Positions 1-11,204 of a stretch of 64,000 nt of DNA are shown here, piece by piece; position 1 is the first letter of the stretch; each line of letters opens with the position of its first letter. Below the pieces are notes generated by a model. That model worked only from the letters and a program-made list of their open reading frames with translations, searched no databases and was not told the DNA's origin. The stretch lies in NCBI GenBank assembly GCA_037367405.1, contig JAZKJV010006944.1, positions 682,001 to 746,000 of the forward strand. Reading direction: 5' to 3'. The position numbers were made by a program, and so were the translations under genes. The DNA is from Ottelia alismoides. Lineage: Eukaryota; Streptophyta; Magnoliopsida; Alismatales; Hydrocharitaceae.

Positions 1-1740
1 TGTTGAACACCGAAAGTTCCCTAAGATCAAACTTAGGGATTCATTTAAGATGCATTTCACTTGATCTTCTCATTTCGCCCCTTATCCACCTCTGCCTGTT
101 TCTTGTTTGTTTGTTGATATTGTCTACTTCTTTTTATTCATTAATTTTTGCTCATATTTTCATTACTGTTTTCCTTACATATTATCGTGTTTCTTCTTTC
201 CTGAGAGGGCCTGACAAGTGAAGGCAACATTCAGTGTCAGTGCACCTGAATGAAGTGGAAGTAATTCATTTCTTCACCGAGCTGTAGGAGAGTGTAGGAG
301 GAGCAGAAGAATTGGAAGATGCTGAATTTTTGGAGCAAATTTTTAATTTTCATTTTAGCATTTTATTTCACATTATTTTTGTAAATTTTTTTAATAATTT
401 CTATTTGGCATTTACCTCTTTTTGTGGTTTTCTAAAAGGACATTATATACCTTGTGTGTGAGAGGATTGTTCAACCAAGTGCTAGGGCACTTGGAGGACC
501 TTACTAGTTTTTGTTTTCATTGATTTTATTTTTATTTATTTGCTCGTGGTTTCGTGTGCTTGTGCCCTTAGAAGTAGGTTTTATTATCTTGCTTGATATA
601 GGTAATCGATTAGGTCCAATGGCTTTAAAAGAATATTTGTTCCTACAGACTAGATCATAGGATTGGACTTAGTCAAATTAATTGGTTCTTCCCTGCTATT
701 AGAAGTTATTACGAGGATGGTTCTCGTACATCATTTAGGGTAGTTTTGTTTATATATTTATTTTATGTGTGGATTGCTTTGCATGTAGAGTGTTGGCAAA
801 AGATATGTGTGTCTTCCTTTGCATGCATCATTGATTTCATCGAGCATCAACTTTTCCAAATTCCTTCTCCATCTTCACTCATATAAATCTAAAAAGAATT
901 GAAAATTTTGTTAGATCATTTTCTTAACAAATTTTGAAAAAATTGGTAACTGTATAAAACTAGTACTGCTAAAGAAAACTCGACCCTTAAATAAATGTAA
1001 GGACAAAATAATTATTTTGGGGAGAGTAACCCCCTCTTTGTTTGCAGGTACTTACCTCCAAATAGAGTGGATGCGGACACAACCATAAGGATAGAGCCCA
1101 AATCCCTAGACTTGTGCCATATGCTCTTGTATACATCTCTCTGGTGTATGGTTGACATGCAAGCACTTGCCTCAGATGTTAGAAAATCATTTTGATGTAT
1201 TCATTATCCTTTCTATCTTTGGGCTTGATATTGAAGACGATAGCCTGAGCAGATAGTTCCATTGATTGGGGAGGATTGAGGATGTACGCAGGGCGATAGT
1301 GGCAACTCACCCTATGTGCTTGGTAGTAAGGAACTTCTTTTAGATTCACTAAAACTAAAATTTAAAATATAAAAGGCTGAAGTCTTACGGTCTCCACTGT
1401 GTCCAGTAGGAGAATAGAGGTTTTTGTACTGTTTTTATTTATTAGTGTAAAGATCCTTTCGCACCCTTCGTGCATTTTTTTCCTTTTACTTCTTGTTTTG
1501 ACCTTCTTGCTCTCGCATCTTTCATATTTACATCACTGATATTCGATTGGTGTATTTTACATTTAGACTCCATGAGCTCATTTCACACTCCAGTTCGGTC
1601 ATCTTCTCTTCTAGAAGACTCACTTCCTGAAAATCCATCTTCATCCAATCGTCCATCTACTCATCCAATCTAATGTTTGAGATTGACTCTAATATATAGC
1701 TATCATTTGAGACTCCACAATTTTTTAGGACAATTCTAGT
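1..1740 (+). other. E1 untranslated leader
   Basis: No coding region is supported here. The stretch aligns by eye with the leader of E3 (42280-43480): both share a gagggcc...gaag block (E1 about 205, E3 about 42450), a taggtccaa...ggacttagtcaaatta block (E1 about 612-680, E3 about 42772-42840) and a gagagtaaccccctc block (E1 about 1020, E3 about 43185). Short open frames at 3-221 and 1470-1673 show no family resemblance and are taken as chance. Confidence 0.7.
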
Positions 1741-3960
1741 GCCCTACACATTTTCAATGTTAGAATCAGAGCACTTGATGCCACCAAAGGGAAAGGGTTC
1801 CAGGGCTGAGTAGAGCGAGTTTAGTAATATGATGTTGGCCTCCATTCAGGCCATTCAGGCCATTCAGGCATAATTAACTGAACAAATTGACGTCCGGGTT
1901 GGATTGAAGACATGATCCTAAGGCCGAGGAATGATAGACAAGGTAGGAGAGGGGAGGATGAGAAGATAGAGGGAGGTGGGAATCGGGGAGGAGGTGATCA
2001 TATTGAGCTAGTGGCTAAGCTTACCCTAAAGTATGCACATAATCCATGTGTAGTATAGGCCAACACATGGATATAAATACTTGAGATTAATGGGTATTTT
2101 GAGCTTAAGTCTACTATTTTACCTCTACTCCCAATATTCCATGGACATATTCATGAAGAACCATATGTGCACCTCTAATAATTTGACAGAATAAGTGGAA
2201 CCATACACTATGGACAATGCATTATATTGGATTAATCATTTAGGAAGGGTTGTTACATCCTCGGAAGAGTTAAAATCATCCTTCTTCAACAATGTACTAT
2301 CCCCTAGGATGACTGAATCAAATGCGGTCCCTGATTGTAAACTTCTCCTAAATGTCCCATGAACCGATTCACGAGGTGTGGGAAAGATTTAATAAGTCAA
2401 CATAGAAGTTCCCCCATCACGATATTCCAAAGATGAGCCTTTTCCAGAACTTCTTTGGGCACTTGAGAATTAATAACCAAAAGTTGGTAGATGCAGCTTG
2501 TGGAGGGTCCCATTTCAACAAGGTTGAGGATGTTCTTTATCGGATTGTTGAGGAGATGGCAGAGAGCTCTGCATCTCTTTCTTCTTCATCTGCTATTCAG
2601 ATGCATCTCGTACCCCCACAAAGATATCAACTTGATGGCATCAAATGATGTTGATAGGGTTGGCACTGTAGATCTGACCATCATAGGAAATCACTTATCT
2701 AAAGTGGAAAAAATTGAGAAATGATCCAAGGAGATTGAGAAGCTACAACTGATCGAATAGAGAACAATGAACATGGATAAGCTGGATGAGATTACAAAGC
2801 ATTTGGAGCTTCTTGTTAGTACAATTAGTGCATGTAAGAGTACGAGTGCAATAGCTGATACTTCTACTCATGAGCAAATTTCTTCCACTTCATCAAAGGA
2901 GAGTACCGGAGGACCGTTTATAGTTCAGCATGTTCACTACGTGTAGACCCCATACTAGGTCCAGCAACAGTCACATCAAATTTTACCATACCAACAGGAG
3001 CATCCTTATATTCTTGAGCAGTAGTCTTCACCTCGACCTATCATTCAAGAGGTGAACAACATATGGTTCGATCGAGCGTACAACCGGACTCATCGGTTAA
3101 GGTAGTTGAGTTAACAATAAAGTTAGAGGTCGATCCACCATTCTCAGGTAGGGAGACCATACACCCAGCACCAGCAGTTGCAGCCTCACTTCTTTTCTAC
3201 ACCACACTTTCAGATCTGGAGACATGGACAACATCATCTGTAGGCTGCATATCCCCACCAGACATACTATCAGCAATAGTCTATATCTTATGGATAGATT
3301 TCACATCCTCCTCCTCCTCATTATCAATAATACTATTATGTATACCAGCTGCCTCAACACTACTTGTCTCAGCAACTACTAGTCATTGAAAAAACCGAGG
3401 CACCTTCGGTGAAACCCACATTAGATTATCTTGCATCACTGATGAATAATATGAATGATTATACTCAGAGGATTGATGACATGACCACCACAAAGACATT
3501 TATTTCGCCCCAAGTTGAGGCCAACCTAAACAATTTTAGATGCAAGGAGCAGGTCTCCAAGCCCCATCCACACCCGAGACAAGTATGCCCTTGATTTGCA
3601 TGTTTATCTAACACCATTATCTCAAGATCAGTAGGAGATTGCAGCTGCTCTCACATCAGTTGCAATTGGAGAGATCTGCTGAGAGAGCTTTAACAACTTC
3701 ATCATCTTCTTCACCAGTTGTGCAAAGATCTTGTGAAGCAGATCCAGATCATGGAGTCTCACCATCTTCTTCTTCACCATCACCACCACCATCTCAATTA
3801 TTATGTAGAAAAATACAAAAATGATAATATAGAAAGATGTACTGTCGAGTCAGTCATGAAAGAGAACACACCAATCATCGATTATTCTTCTACACCACCA
3901 TGAAGCAGTCCATCATATTTTTCCTTTTAATCCTTCTATTCATGTAGTGGATAACATTGT
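1741..3960 (+). pseudogene. E1 gag (capsid) remnant
   Basis: This is a decayed gag of an Athila/Tat element, which in a working copy makes the capsid protein that packages the RNA. The core is recognisable across frames: an FHGHIHEEPYVHL-like block near 2140-2180, then a run at 2433-2648 with GHLRINNQKLVDAACGG and a following EDVLYRIVEEMAES. This matches the typical plant gag pattern of a short GL..... (I/L)DAA.GG segment followed by an EEM helix. A matching remnant is in E4 gag (about 52440-52545 and 53132-53466, minus). Downstream (3060-3960) the frame is serine-, proline- and glutamine-rich, with no zinc knuckle that I can see. Many stops and frame changes are present. The start is not defined. 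Confidence 0.7.
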
Positions 3961-4456
3961 ACATACTGAATCTAGTTGTCCACATGTATATGATGACTCT
4001 ATTTTGAATAAGATAAACATGCTTCCTAATGTTTCTTATGATTCTGTTTCATTTCCTTCAGCTTTGAATAAAACTAGAAAAATCCAAAATTTAAAAATAG
4101 CACTATATGATCATGGAGTGGTAGATATCCTTCGGAACATCTTTTTAGAGATGCCACTCCATAGGTCCATGGAGTAAATGCATGCAGTCAAAAAGGGAAT
4201 GAAAGAATCATGTACTCTAAAGCATTGTCTTGAGCATAACATACTAAATAAAACAAATAAACACATCCTAACCATGGTTAGAGTCCATGGCATTAGCAAC
4301 CTCCCGCTAAAAAAAAGATAAGGGAGCACCTCACATCCATTTCCACATCTTTCATCAAGAGTTTGACTATACTCTTCTCAATAATGCATAATCATTAATC
4401 TCATTCCATCCTTGCTACCCACTGAGTTTGGGTTGGGGCCTCTTAGATCCACCAGG

Positions 4457-6995
4457 TGTTAGACATGTAAGCCCAAGGCGGACCATTCCTACAATAAATG
4501 TTATCGTAATATATATGATTTATCCATAAAAGTTAATGATTGTTTCACTCCCTTTCTGCGATTAAGTGAATGAGTTCACTATGAGGTCCCTCTGTACAAT
4601 TAGGGTTATGTACCATGGTCGTCATGATAATCATATAGATGTTGATTTATTCATAGAGGATGGTTCTTGGATGAATATCTAAGGAGTTAGACAGAAGACT
4701 CATCAAGCACCGCCAAATGGTTATTAAGAGATGATCTCCAACCTGAGTAGGAGATGGCAATCCTTTCTCATTAAGGTTGATATCTGTCTGACCTCATGAC
4801 GTAGGTCCTCTGCATGGGAATAGTGATTCGGAGGTGTCAAATTAGTTATGTCAAAGGGTTGACTTAACGAGATCGAGATAACCTAAGTCCTATATTGAAT
4901 GTTGTCTAAATATAGGCACACATCCTATGACCAGAGACATATGTATTACTATATGTCTGAGTGTGTACATTTGGCAGACCAATAGGTTGATGACCTAACC
5001 AAGGTCTATACACCGGTGAGCTGGTGTGCATGTAAGGGCATATGAGTAATACGATCTCTCGAAGGGATCATATAGGTTCACTAGTGAACCCTAAGACATG
5101 AGCTCACTCATGAGGTATTGGGACCAATCAAATTCCATGCATGGTCATCGTGCTTTTGAAGCATAACAAGAATTTGAAGGTATGATATGTGCTTTGGGAA
5201 AGCATATGATCGATATCGATTCCCAATGACCAAAATTGGGAAACTTAATGATTAAACCCAAAAGAAGACAATGTAAAATTGATCTATATCTTTATGATTA
5301 TCATAGGTCTTCCAGTATGTAGGATGTACAGGTGTTAGGAATACCTGAGAGTGATGTGATCATAAACAATTGTATAACCATGACGCTTCCATTCCGAGGG
5401 AGTGATGAAACAGGTTTGGATTTTAGTGACTCCTCTCAGTAGAGAAGTAATCTGATATTGATCCAAGTGTTGGACATTGATTTGAGTGAGATGCATATGC
5501 AATGAGAAGATTATATATGCGGTCTTGATTTGATCAAGCATCTATGAGAGGTCCGTGAGATCTGGATTTGAGATGTGATCTCAACATCCAAGTCATTATA
5601 CGTGTAACAATATGATCGCCCTATCCTTATCTCCAAGTATCTACGGATAAAGCGCATTATTCTTGAAAGGGTTCAAGAATAATTCCATAGTTGAATTATA
5701 TCTAAGCATTGAGTATAGATAATTAAATGTGATTTAATTATCTTGAATAATGTGAATATTGATTCACATTATTAGAATGCTTGTGAATGATAATCCAATA
5801 TAATTAAATGTGATTTAATTATTATGGATAGGAATAATGTGGATAGCAATATTCAATTATTTGTAATATATTATAAATGTGATTTATAATGTATTAAAGA
5901 GAGATTATTATGACTTTTATGTGTTTATTAATTATTGGTGTGAATTGAATTCACATTGTATAATTAATTGAAAATATAGATTACCTTTTGTTTGGGATTG
6001 TGAATCTGATTCACAAATTTTTAATGTCAAGATTGCAATATTCTCAAAATTAATTGTGAATTATTTTTGTAGAATAATTTACAACACAAGTTGTTGTAAA
6101 AATCATGGAGTAGTGCAATCTCATGAGATTGCCTCCACCATGGAATATGGTAGACGGCTACCATCTCCTATATGAAAATTGGTAGCCGTCCTACCAATTA
6201 CCATGAGGAGATGTAATCTCCATGAAAATGTCTCCATATTTGCTTGACTTAATTTGGATTGATTATTTTTTTTGATTTATCATATATATTTAATCTAAAT
6301 TAAATTATTTGTTGTTGTGTTTTACCAACAACAATCTTGACCATTGAAAGAAACACAAATCAATCTCATCCATTCATTTTGTATGTCCCATGGATTGAGA
6401 TACATGGACTCTCAAACCCTATAAAAAGAGAGGCGCTCTTCTCTCCTCATGGTTACGACAAGAACAAACATCATAAGCTCTCTCCTCTCTCATATTTCAC
6501 ACACCCACTCTTCTCTCCTCCATTGGTGGTCATCTACCTTAAGAGAAGAGGAGATCAACTTCGTCTACTCGTCGTTGTGACGTCGTTTCGACGACCCTCG
6601 GTTCTCCTCCTTCTTTGGTGTGATTTGCTCACAAAGAAGGAATTTGATCTCGTGCGAAGAGATCATGAGTTCCACGCTTAGGTTCTACATCTTGGATTGC
6701 GAGGATCACATGGTTCATCCCCGCGCTTGCAAGCGTCTTCTCTGAAGATCGAACTTGGGACAGGAGGTCTCTTTTCGTAGAGACTCGATCAACCACGCTT
6801 TAAGTGGTATTCCTATATACTTGATGTGGTTTAGATGAAACGATCCAAGAATTGTTCTTGGATCATGTGGTTTCATAACATGAAAATTTTTAATTCCGCT
6901 ACATAGAACAACTAGTACGACTAGTCGTTCTTCATCATATATGATACGATGCTCACGCTTCCGTGATCCGCTTGAGGATTCGTACGTATCCTTCA
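4457..6995 (+). mobile_element. S1: solo LTR of the copia family E7
   Basis: A 2539-base solo LTR starts TGTTAGACATGTAAGCCC and ends GTATCCTTCA. It is flanked by a perfect 5-base target duplication, ccagg (4452-4456 and 6996-7000). It is the same family as the two LTRs of E7 (16221-18745 and 24521-26596, opposite strand) and S2 (31187-33711). No internal copia sequence lies beside it, so it is the product of LTR-LTR recombination. A TATA-like box (tataaaaag, 6420-6428) is followed by a leader. The open frame at 6337-6681 lies in the LTR and is not taken as a gene. Confidence 0.93.
6420..6428 (+). promoter_or_regulatory. TATA-like box of S1 LTR
   Basis: The sequence tataaaaag stands where the other copies have tataaatag (S2, 33128-33136) and, on the minus strand, tatataaag (E7 LTRs, near 16777-16785 and 25088-25096). 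Its conserved place about 575 bases before the LTR end supports it as the LTR promoter. Activity is unknown. Confidence 0.55.
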
Positions 6996-7689
6996 CCAGG
7001 ATGATCCTTCAGTTTCCTGATAGACCAATTAAGGGTCCAAGAGGCATTTTAGTGGACGTTATACTAATGGGCAAGGAATGAAATTCCTAGTTGATTTTTT
7101 TTATGGATACCTCTACATTATTACTCCATACCTTGATCATACTTGGTCGGCCTTTCCTTCAAACAACTAAAGCAGTAGTTGATTATGGTACTGGAGAGAT
7201 CATATTTCACTCCTTTTGTGACAAAGTGAAATTGAGACGATCCCCAATCCTAGGCCATCATCGCCGCCAACAAGAGCATATGAGAGAGAGACAAGTTTCC
7301 CTTGTTGATCATTCTGAGCCCTCAATTGATGATAAAGATTGAGCTATACTCTGAAGATCATTTTGAGTTTTCACAGGTACATTTTGAGATTCATGAGACA
7401 CGTTATTTTTTCTAAGATTACTAGTGAGATACCTCCGACTGAGATTTCTGAGATACTTGTTGAGTATTCTGAAAATCCTGATGAGCCATACCGTTCTGAG
7501 CAGAGATAATTCATTGCAGTCCTTTTAGAGATTTTACGTAGTTAGCGTACAATAGCCATGGTGGACAGTTCAAACAGTGCAAATCATTTACCATCTACTG
7601 GTATAGTTGTAGAGGTTGTCACAAAGCAAATTCTAACCCCATTTGATCTTAAGGCTTTACCCTCAACGACAAAGTATGACTTCTTTGCA

Positions 7690-8616
7690 GGTCCTCCCCC
7701 CTAAACGTTTATGGTCATCCTCAGTTCATAGTTGACCGATGAACAAGAATCTCACGTGCTAGAGGTTCTTGAGAGAAGCCACAAGGCCATTGGATGGAAT
7801 ATTTCAGATGTCCATGGGATTGGTCTAGCTTTGTGCTCGCATCATATCTACTTAGGGGATGACAACAAATGCTCCCAAGAGTGTCAGTGCCATATAAATC
7901 CAAACCTACAAGATGTTATCATGAAAGAGATCAAGAAATGGTGTGATGCTGACTTTATTTATCCAATTTCAGAATCCAAGTGGGTCAGTTCTTTAAATGT
8001 TGCCCCGAAGAAATATAGGATTAATATCGTAAATAATGACCGTAGTGAGGAGATTCTTACTTGTGTACTTACTTCATGGCATGTCTGCATAGACTACCGG
8101 TGTCTGAATTCATCTACCAAGAAATATCACTTTAGGCTTCCCTTTATTGATTAGATTATTGAGAGGTTGGTAGGGAAAGAGTTCTTTTATTTCTAGGATG
8201 GGTACTCAGAGTATAATCAGGTTGCAGTCACTCCTGAGGATCACGAGAAAACTACTTTTACTTGTCTATTTAGCACCTACGCCTTCAGAAAGATGCCTTT
8301 TGGATTGTGTAAAACCCTTGCCACATTCCAAAGGTGTATGTTGGCCATTTTTGCTGACATGGTAGGTAGTTTTCTATAGGTCTTCATTGATGATTTCTTA
8401 GTCTGCAAGGATTGCTTTAATACATGTTTTGCTCATTTCGGCTAATTACTTCGGCGTTATTTTGATGTAAACTTAGCTCTCTCATAGGAAAAGAGTCAGT
8501 TTATGGTTATTAATGGAATTGTATTTAGCCACACCAACTCCAAGCATGGTATGGAGATTGACCTGGCTAAGATTGTTGCGATCTCTAAGCCAGAGACACC
8601 ACCGAATTTGAAGTAG
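7690..8616 (+). pseudogene. E1 reverse transcriptase remnant
   Basis: This is the gypsy RT domain, which copies the element RNA into DNA. Visible blocks in order: an IGWNISDVHGI linker block, EIKKWCDADFIYPISESKWVS (7930-7990), VCIDYRCLNSSTKKYHFRLPF (about 8085-8145), a stop, then TTFTCLFSTYAFRKMPFGLC (about 8252-8310) and the catalytic FIDDF (8383-8397). The two catalytic Asp codons at 8389-8394 are present. Stops at 8152-8154, near 8196 and at 8376-8378 and several others break the frame. Compared with E5 (minus, 60721-60476), the same motifs are in the same order. It is non-functional. Confidence 0.88.
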
Positions 8617-9345
8617 TTGAGGTCATTTCTCAGACATGTTGGATTTTATAAGAAATTTAGTAAGGACTTCAACAATATCGTCAGACCTTTGACAGAGCTT
8701 CTGCGCAATGAGAGTGTGTTTATCGTTGATGATAAAGTACTCCTAGCATTTCATCAAATGAAAGATATGGTTACTAGTGCCGCTTTCGTACAACCACCTG
8801 ATTGGTGTCTCCCCTTTGAGATCATGATGGACGCATCAGATTTTACAGTTGGAGATGTTTTAAGGCAGAGAAGGGATGGGATACCATTTGCTAGACACTA
8901 TGCTAGCAAGACTCTAGATGAAGCCCAATGTAATAACATAGACACAGAGAAGGAAATGTTAGCAGTGGTGTTTACATTAGAGAAGTTCAGATCTTACCTC
9001 CTTGGTTCGCATGTTATTATATACATAGATCACACTACCATACGATACCTACATGCAAAGAATGATGCCAAACCACACCTTATCATATGGATCCTTCTTC
9101 TCCAAGAGTTTGATTTATGGATTCGAGATAAACCTGGAGTAAAGAATGTTGTGTTAGATCACCTTTCCTGGATCACAGATGTAGAAATTTCTTATCAATC
9201 AGTACTTCCCATACCAGAGACCATTCTAGATGAGACCATTCTGTCTGTGACCTCACTCCCATGGTCTGATGTTGTGAACTATGTTGTCTTCAAGAAAGTT
9301 CCACAAGATTGGATGAAGCACAAGGTAGATAGATTCATGTCATAG
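8617..9345 (+). pseudogene. E1 RNase H domain
   Basis: The longest open stretch of E1 (242 codons) begins with the RT/RNase H connection ([18 protein letters not shown], then VRPLTELL) and continues into RNase [14 protein letters not shown] (first Asp), [18 protein letters not shown] (catalytic Glu) and [11 protein letters not shown] (second Asp). It ends with the [20 protein letters not shown] block typical of Athila-like elements. RNase H removes the RNA strand during reverse transcription. The domain looks whole, but it sits in a pol with stops on both sides (8614-8616 and 9343-9345), so it is kept as a pseudogene. Confidence 0.88.
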
Positions 9346-10582
9346 ATACATTTTTATCAGTGGGAGGATATGCACCTATTTTGCGAGGGTGCAAAATGTA
9401 TCTGGAGAAGGTGCATTCCTCAAGAGGAATACACTTGTGTACTTGAGCATTGCAACAAATTAGAGTCTAGTGGACATCATTCGAGGAGGTGCATGGCAAC
9501 AAAGATATTACAGAGTGGATTATGGTGGCAAACTTTATTTAAGGATGCTACATATTATGTTCGAGGTCGTAATGACTATAAGAAAATGGGAGGAACCATC
9601 GGTTCCAAAGATACCATGCCTCTGAGATATATACAGATTTCAGATTATTTGATGCTTGGGGTATAGACTCCATGAGCCCTATTTGTGTCAGTCAAAAATA
9701 TGAGTACATCATGCTTGCTGTGGATTTTGTTAGTCAATGGGTGGAGGCTATCCTTACCCAAGTCGATGATAGTCTTACAGTTGGTTCCTTTCTCAAGGCC
9801 CACGTTATTATGCAGTTCAAGATTTCCATGATATGCATTTCAGACAGGGGAAGCCATTTCACTAACCAAAAAGTCAAGAATCTTGTGAAGGAGTATGCCA
9901 TTGAGCACATAGGTGTGTTTCCTTACCACCCATAGACTAATGGCTTGGTTGAAATTTCAAATACAGAGATAAAGGCGATATTGAAGAAACTTGTACGTCT
10001 AGGTAGGAAGAACTAGTCCAAAATGCTTGACTTGGTTCTTTGGGGTTATAAGATGGTGTACAAGTCTCCATTAGGAATGTCTCCCTATAGATTGGTTTAT
10101 GGAAAGCCTTTCCACTTGCTTGTTAAATCAATTTGCAAATCATTGTGGGCACTCTATGTATGCAATTTGGACTATGAGAAAGCAAGACAGAGTAGAAAAT
10201 TAGATCTAAACAGATTGCTGGAATTCTGAGATTTTTCATGTGACAATTCACTCGTGTATAAGGAGAAAGTCAAGAATTGGCAAGATAGACTCATTATAAG
10301 GAATACTTTCTCCGCTGATCAGAAAGTTTGGTTGTTTGATGTGAATTGAAGTTGTTTACTGACAAGTTAAAATGCAGATGGTCAGGACCATTCAATGTGG
10401 GAGTTGTGCATGACAATGGTAGTATTGTCATATATGGGTTGTCATCTGACGCATAACTATTTGTTGTGAACGGACAATTGTTGAAGCCATATGTAGATCA
10501 TGATACACTCCTATTTGTGGTTGATTCCATATATGTGGTATCAGACAATGATTTTTTGACATCTTTTGCATCTGATACATGA
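9346..10582 (+). pseudogene. E1 integrase remnant
   Basis: The gypsy integrase is in two frames. The N-terminal part (9370-9666) keeps [13 protein letters not shown] and HH of the zinc finger, but the CxxC pair is gone: GRNDYKK stands where E5 has CPICQRM. After a frame change near 9666 the core follows: a D-containing WVEA block (9715-9760), ISDRGSHF (second Asp, about 9838) and NGLVEISNTEIK (Glu, about 9940). Then comes the C-terminal KVWLFDVN block near 10325. In a working element this enzyme joins the cDNA to the host chromosome. No chromodomain is seen, as expected for the Athila/Tat clade. Stops at 9664-9666 and near 9933 and 10013 disable it. Confidence 0.85.
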
Positions 10583-10664
10583 GTTGATTCTCTCTTGTAT
10601 ATATCCTTTCATTTTATTCTTTATTTTTTATTTTATATCACTCACCTATTTTCTATATGTATGA

Positions 10665-11149
10665 TATACTTAATATGTGCTTTATCCTAAGAATAGGGGA
10701 TGTGAATGGCTTGAGTTTTTCGTTTTTTATTTTGTTTCATCACTCATGTTGTTGCTTACACTTAGGGGTCATTTAACCTAAGTAGAGGGGGAGTGTTTCA
10801 TTCTCTTTTGTGTTTTTATTTTATTTTATTTCTTATGTTCTCTCTTTTGTCCTTCAACTTGTTGATATTCTTTTCCTATACTTAGGGATCTCTTATCCTA
10901 TGTATGGGAGAAGACAAGTTGAGTCGTTGAGTTTGCTAATTCTTTTCCTCGGTTTTTCCCTTTTGTACAATCTTCTATACATAGGATTATTTGATCCCAA
11001 GTATTGGGTAGATCACTGACATCTATTCGTTTCATTATGTTCTTTGAGTCGTTGTTGTAAAGATTCTTTTCACTTTTCTATACTTAGCACGAGTTATGTC
11101 TACCTTTGTAGCTCTTTGGTCACTATGAGGAGATAGTTCAAGATAAGTG
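10665..11149 (+). repeat. E1 3' hairpin array (5 stem-loops)
   Basis: Five short inverted repeats lie about 100 bases apart in the sense strand downstream of pol: 10665-10700, 10756-10792, 10875-10910, 10975-11009 and the longer 11078-11149. The 5' arms resemble CTATACTTAGG and the 3' arms CCTAAGTATAGGGG. In this old copy several arms are worn (for example ccaagtattggg at 10996-11008), but the positions and the order are the same as in E3, with the large hairpin (acttagcacgagttatgtc arm) last. Confidence 0.75.
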
Positions 11150-11204
11150 ACAAGTCACAATTTCCCTTATGTTAATTTTCGATAATTATCGTATTAAATT
11201 TTTT

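Larger units (their letters stand above)
3961..7342 (+). pseudogene. E1 aspartic protease region, split by a solo LTR
   Basis: Part before the break (about 4200-4456) and part after it (7001-7342) align with the protease of E3 (44190-44650). After the break there is an LGRPFLQTTKAVVDYG segment (about 7142-7190), equivalent to VGRPFLASMGAVINYG in E3 and typical of retropepsins in this clade. The active-site segment, which should lie near 4360-4400, is lost: a stop and other residues stand where E3 has LLDDGS. S1 sits inside this domain, flanked by a 5-base direct repeat. The two parts are in the same frame across the insertion, so the gene was already coding-like when S1 arrived, or had few lesions then. 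Confidence 0.7.
1..11204 (+). mobile_element. E1: old Athila-like gypsy retrotransposon, 5' end outside window
   Basis: This is the internal region of an Athila/Tat-type Ty3-gypsy element in plus orientation. It runs in the order leader, gag, protease, RT, RNase H, integrase, then a 3' non-coding region with a hairpin array. Stops and frame changes occur in every domain, so it is inactive. Its 5' LTR lies left of base 1. By alignment of its leader with that of E3 (42259 onward), base 1 is close to where the primer-binding site should be, but no clear site is left. It is broken by solo LTR S1 (4457-6995) and ends where the E2 LTR begins near 11205. No 3' LTR of its own is visible. The right boundary is uncertain by some tens of bases. 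Confidence 0.85.

Noticed and set aside
3639..3824. Serine-rich frame in E1
   Set aside because: Low-complexity tail of a decayed gag, not a separate gene.
10665..11149. CRISPR-like regular spacing
   Set aside because: The units are inverted repeats about 100 bases apart with related, not unique, sequence between, inside a plant retrotransposon and with no cas genes.
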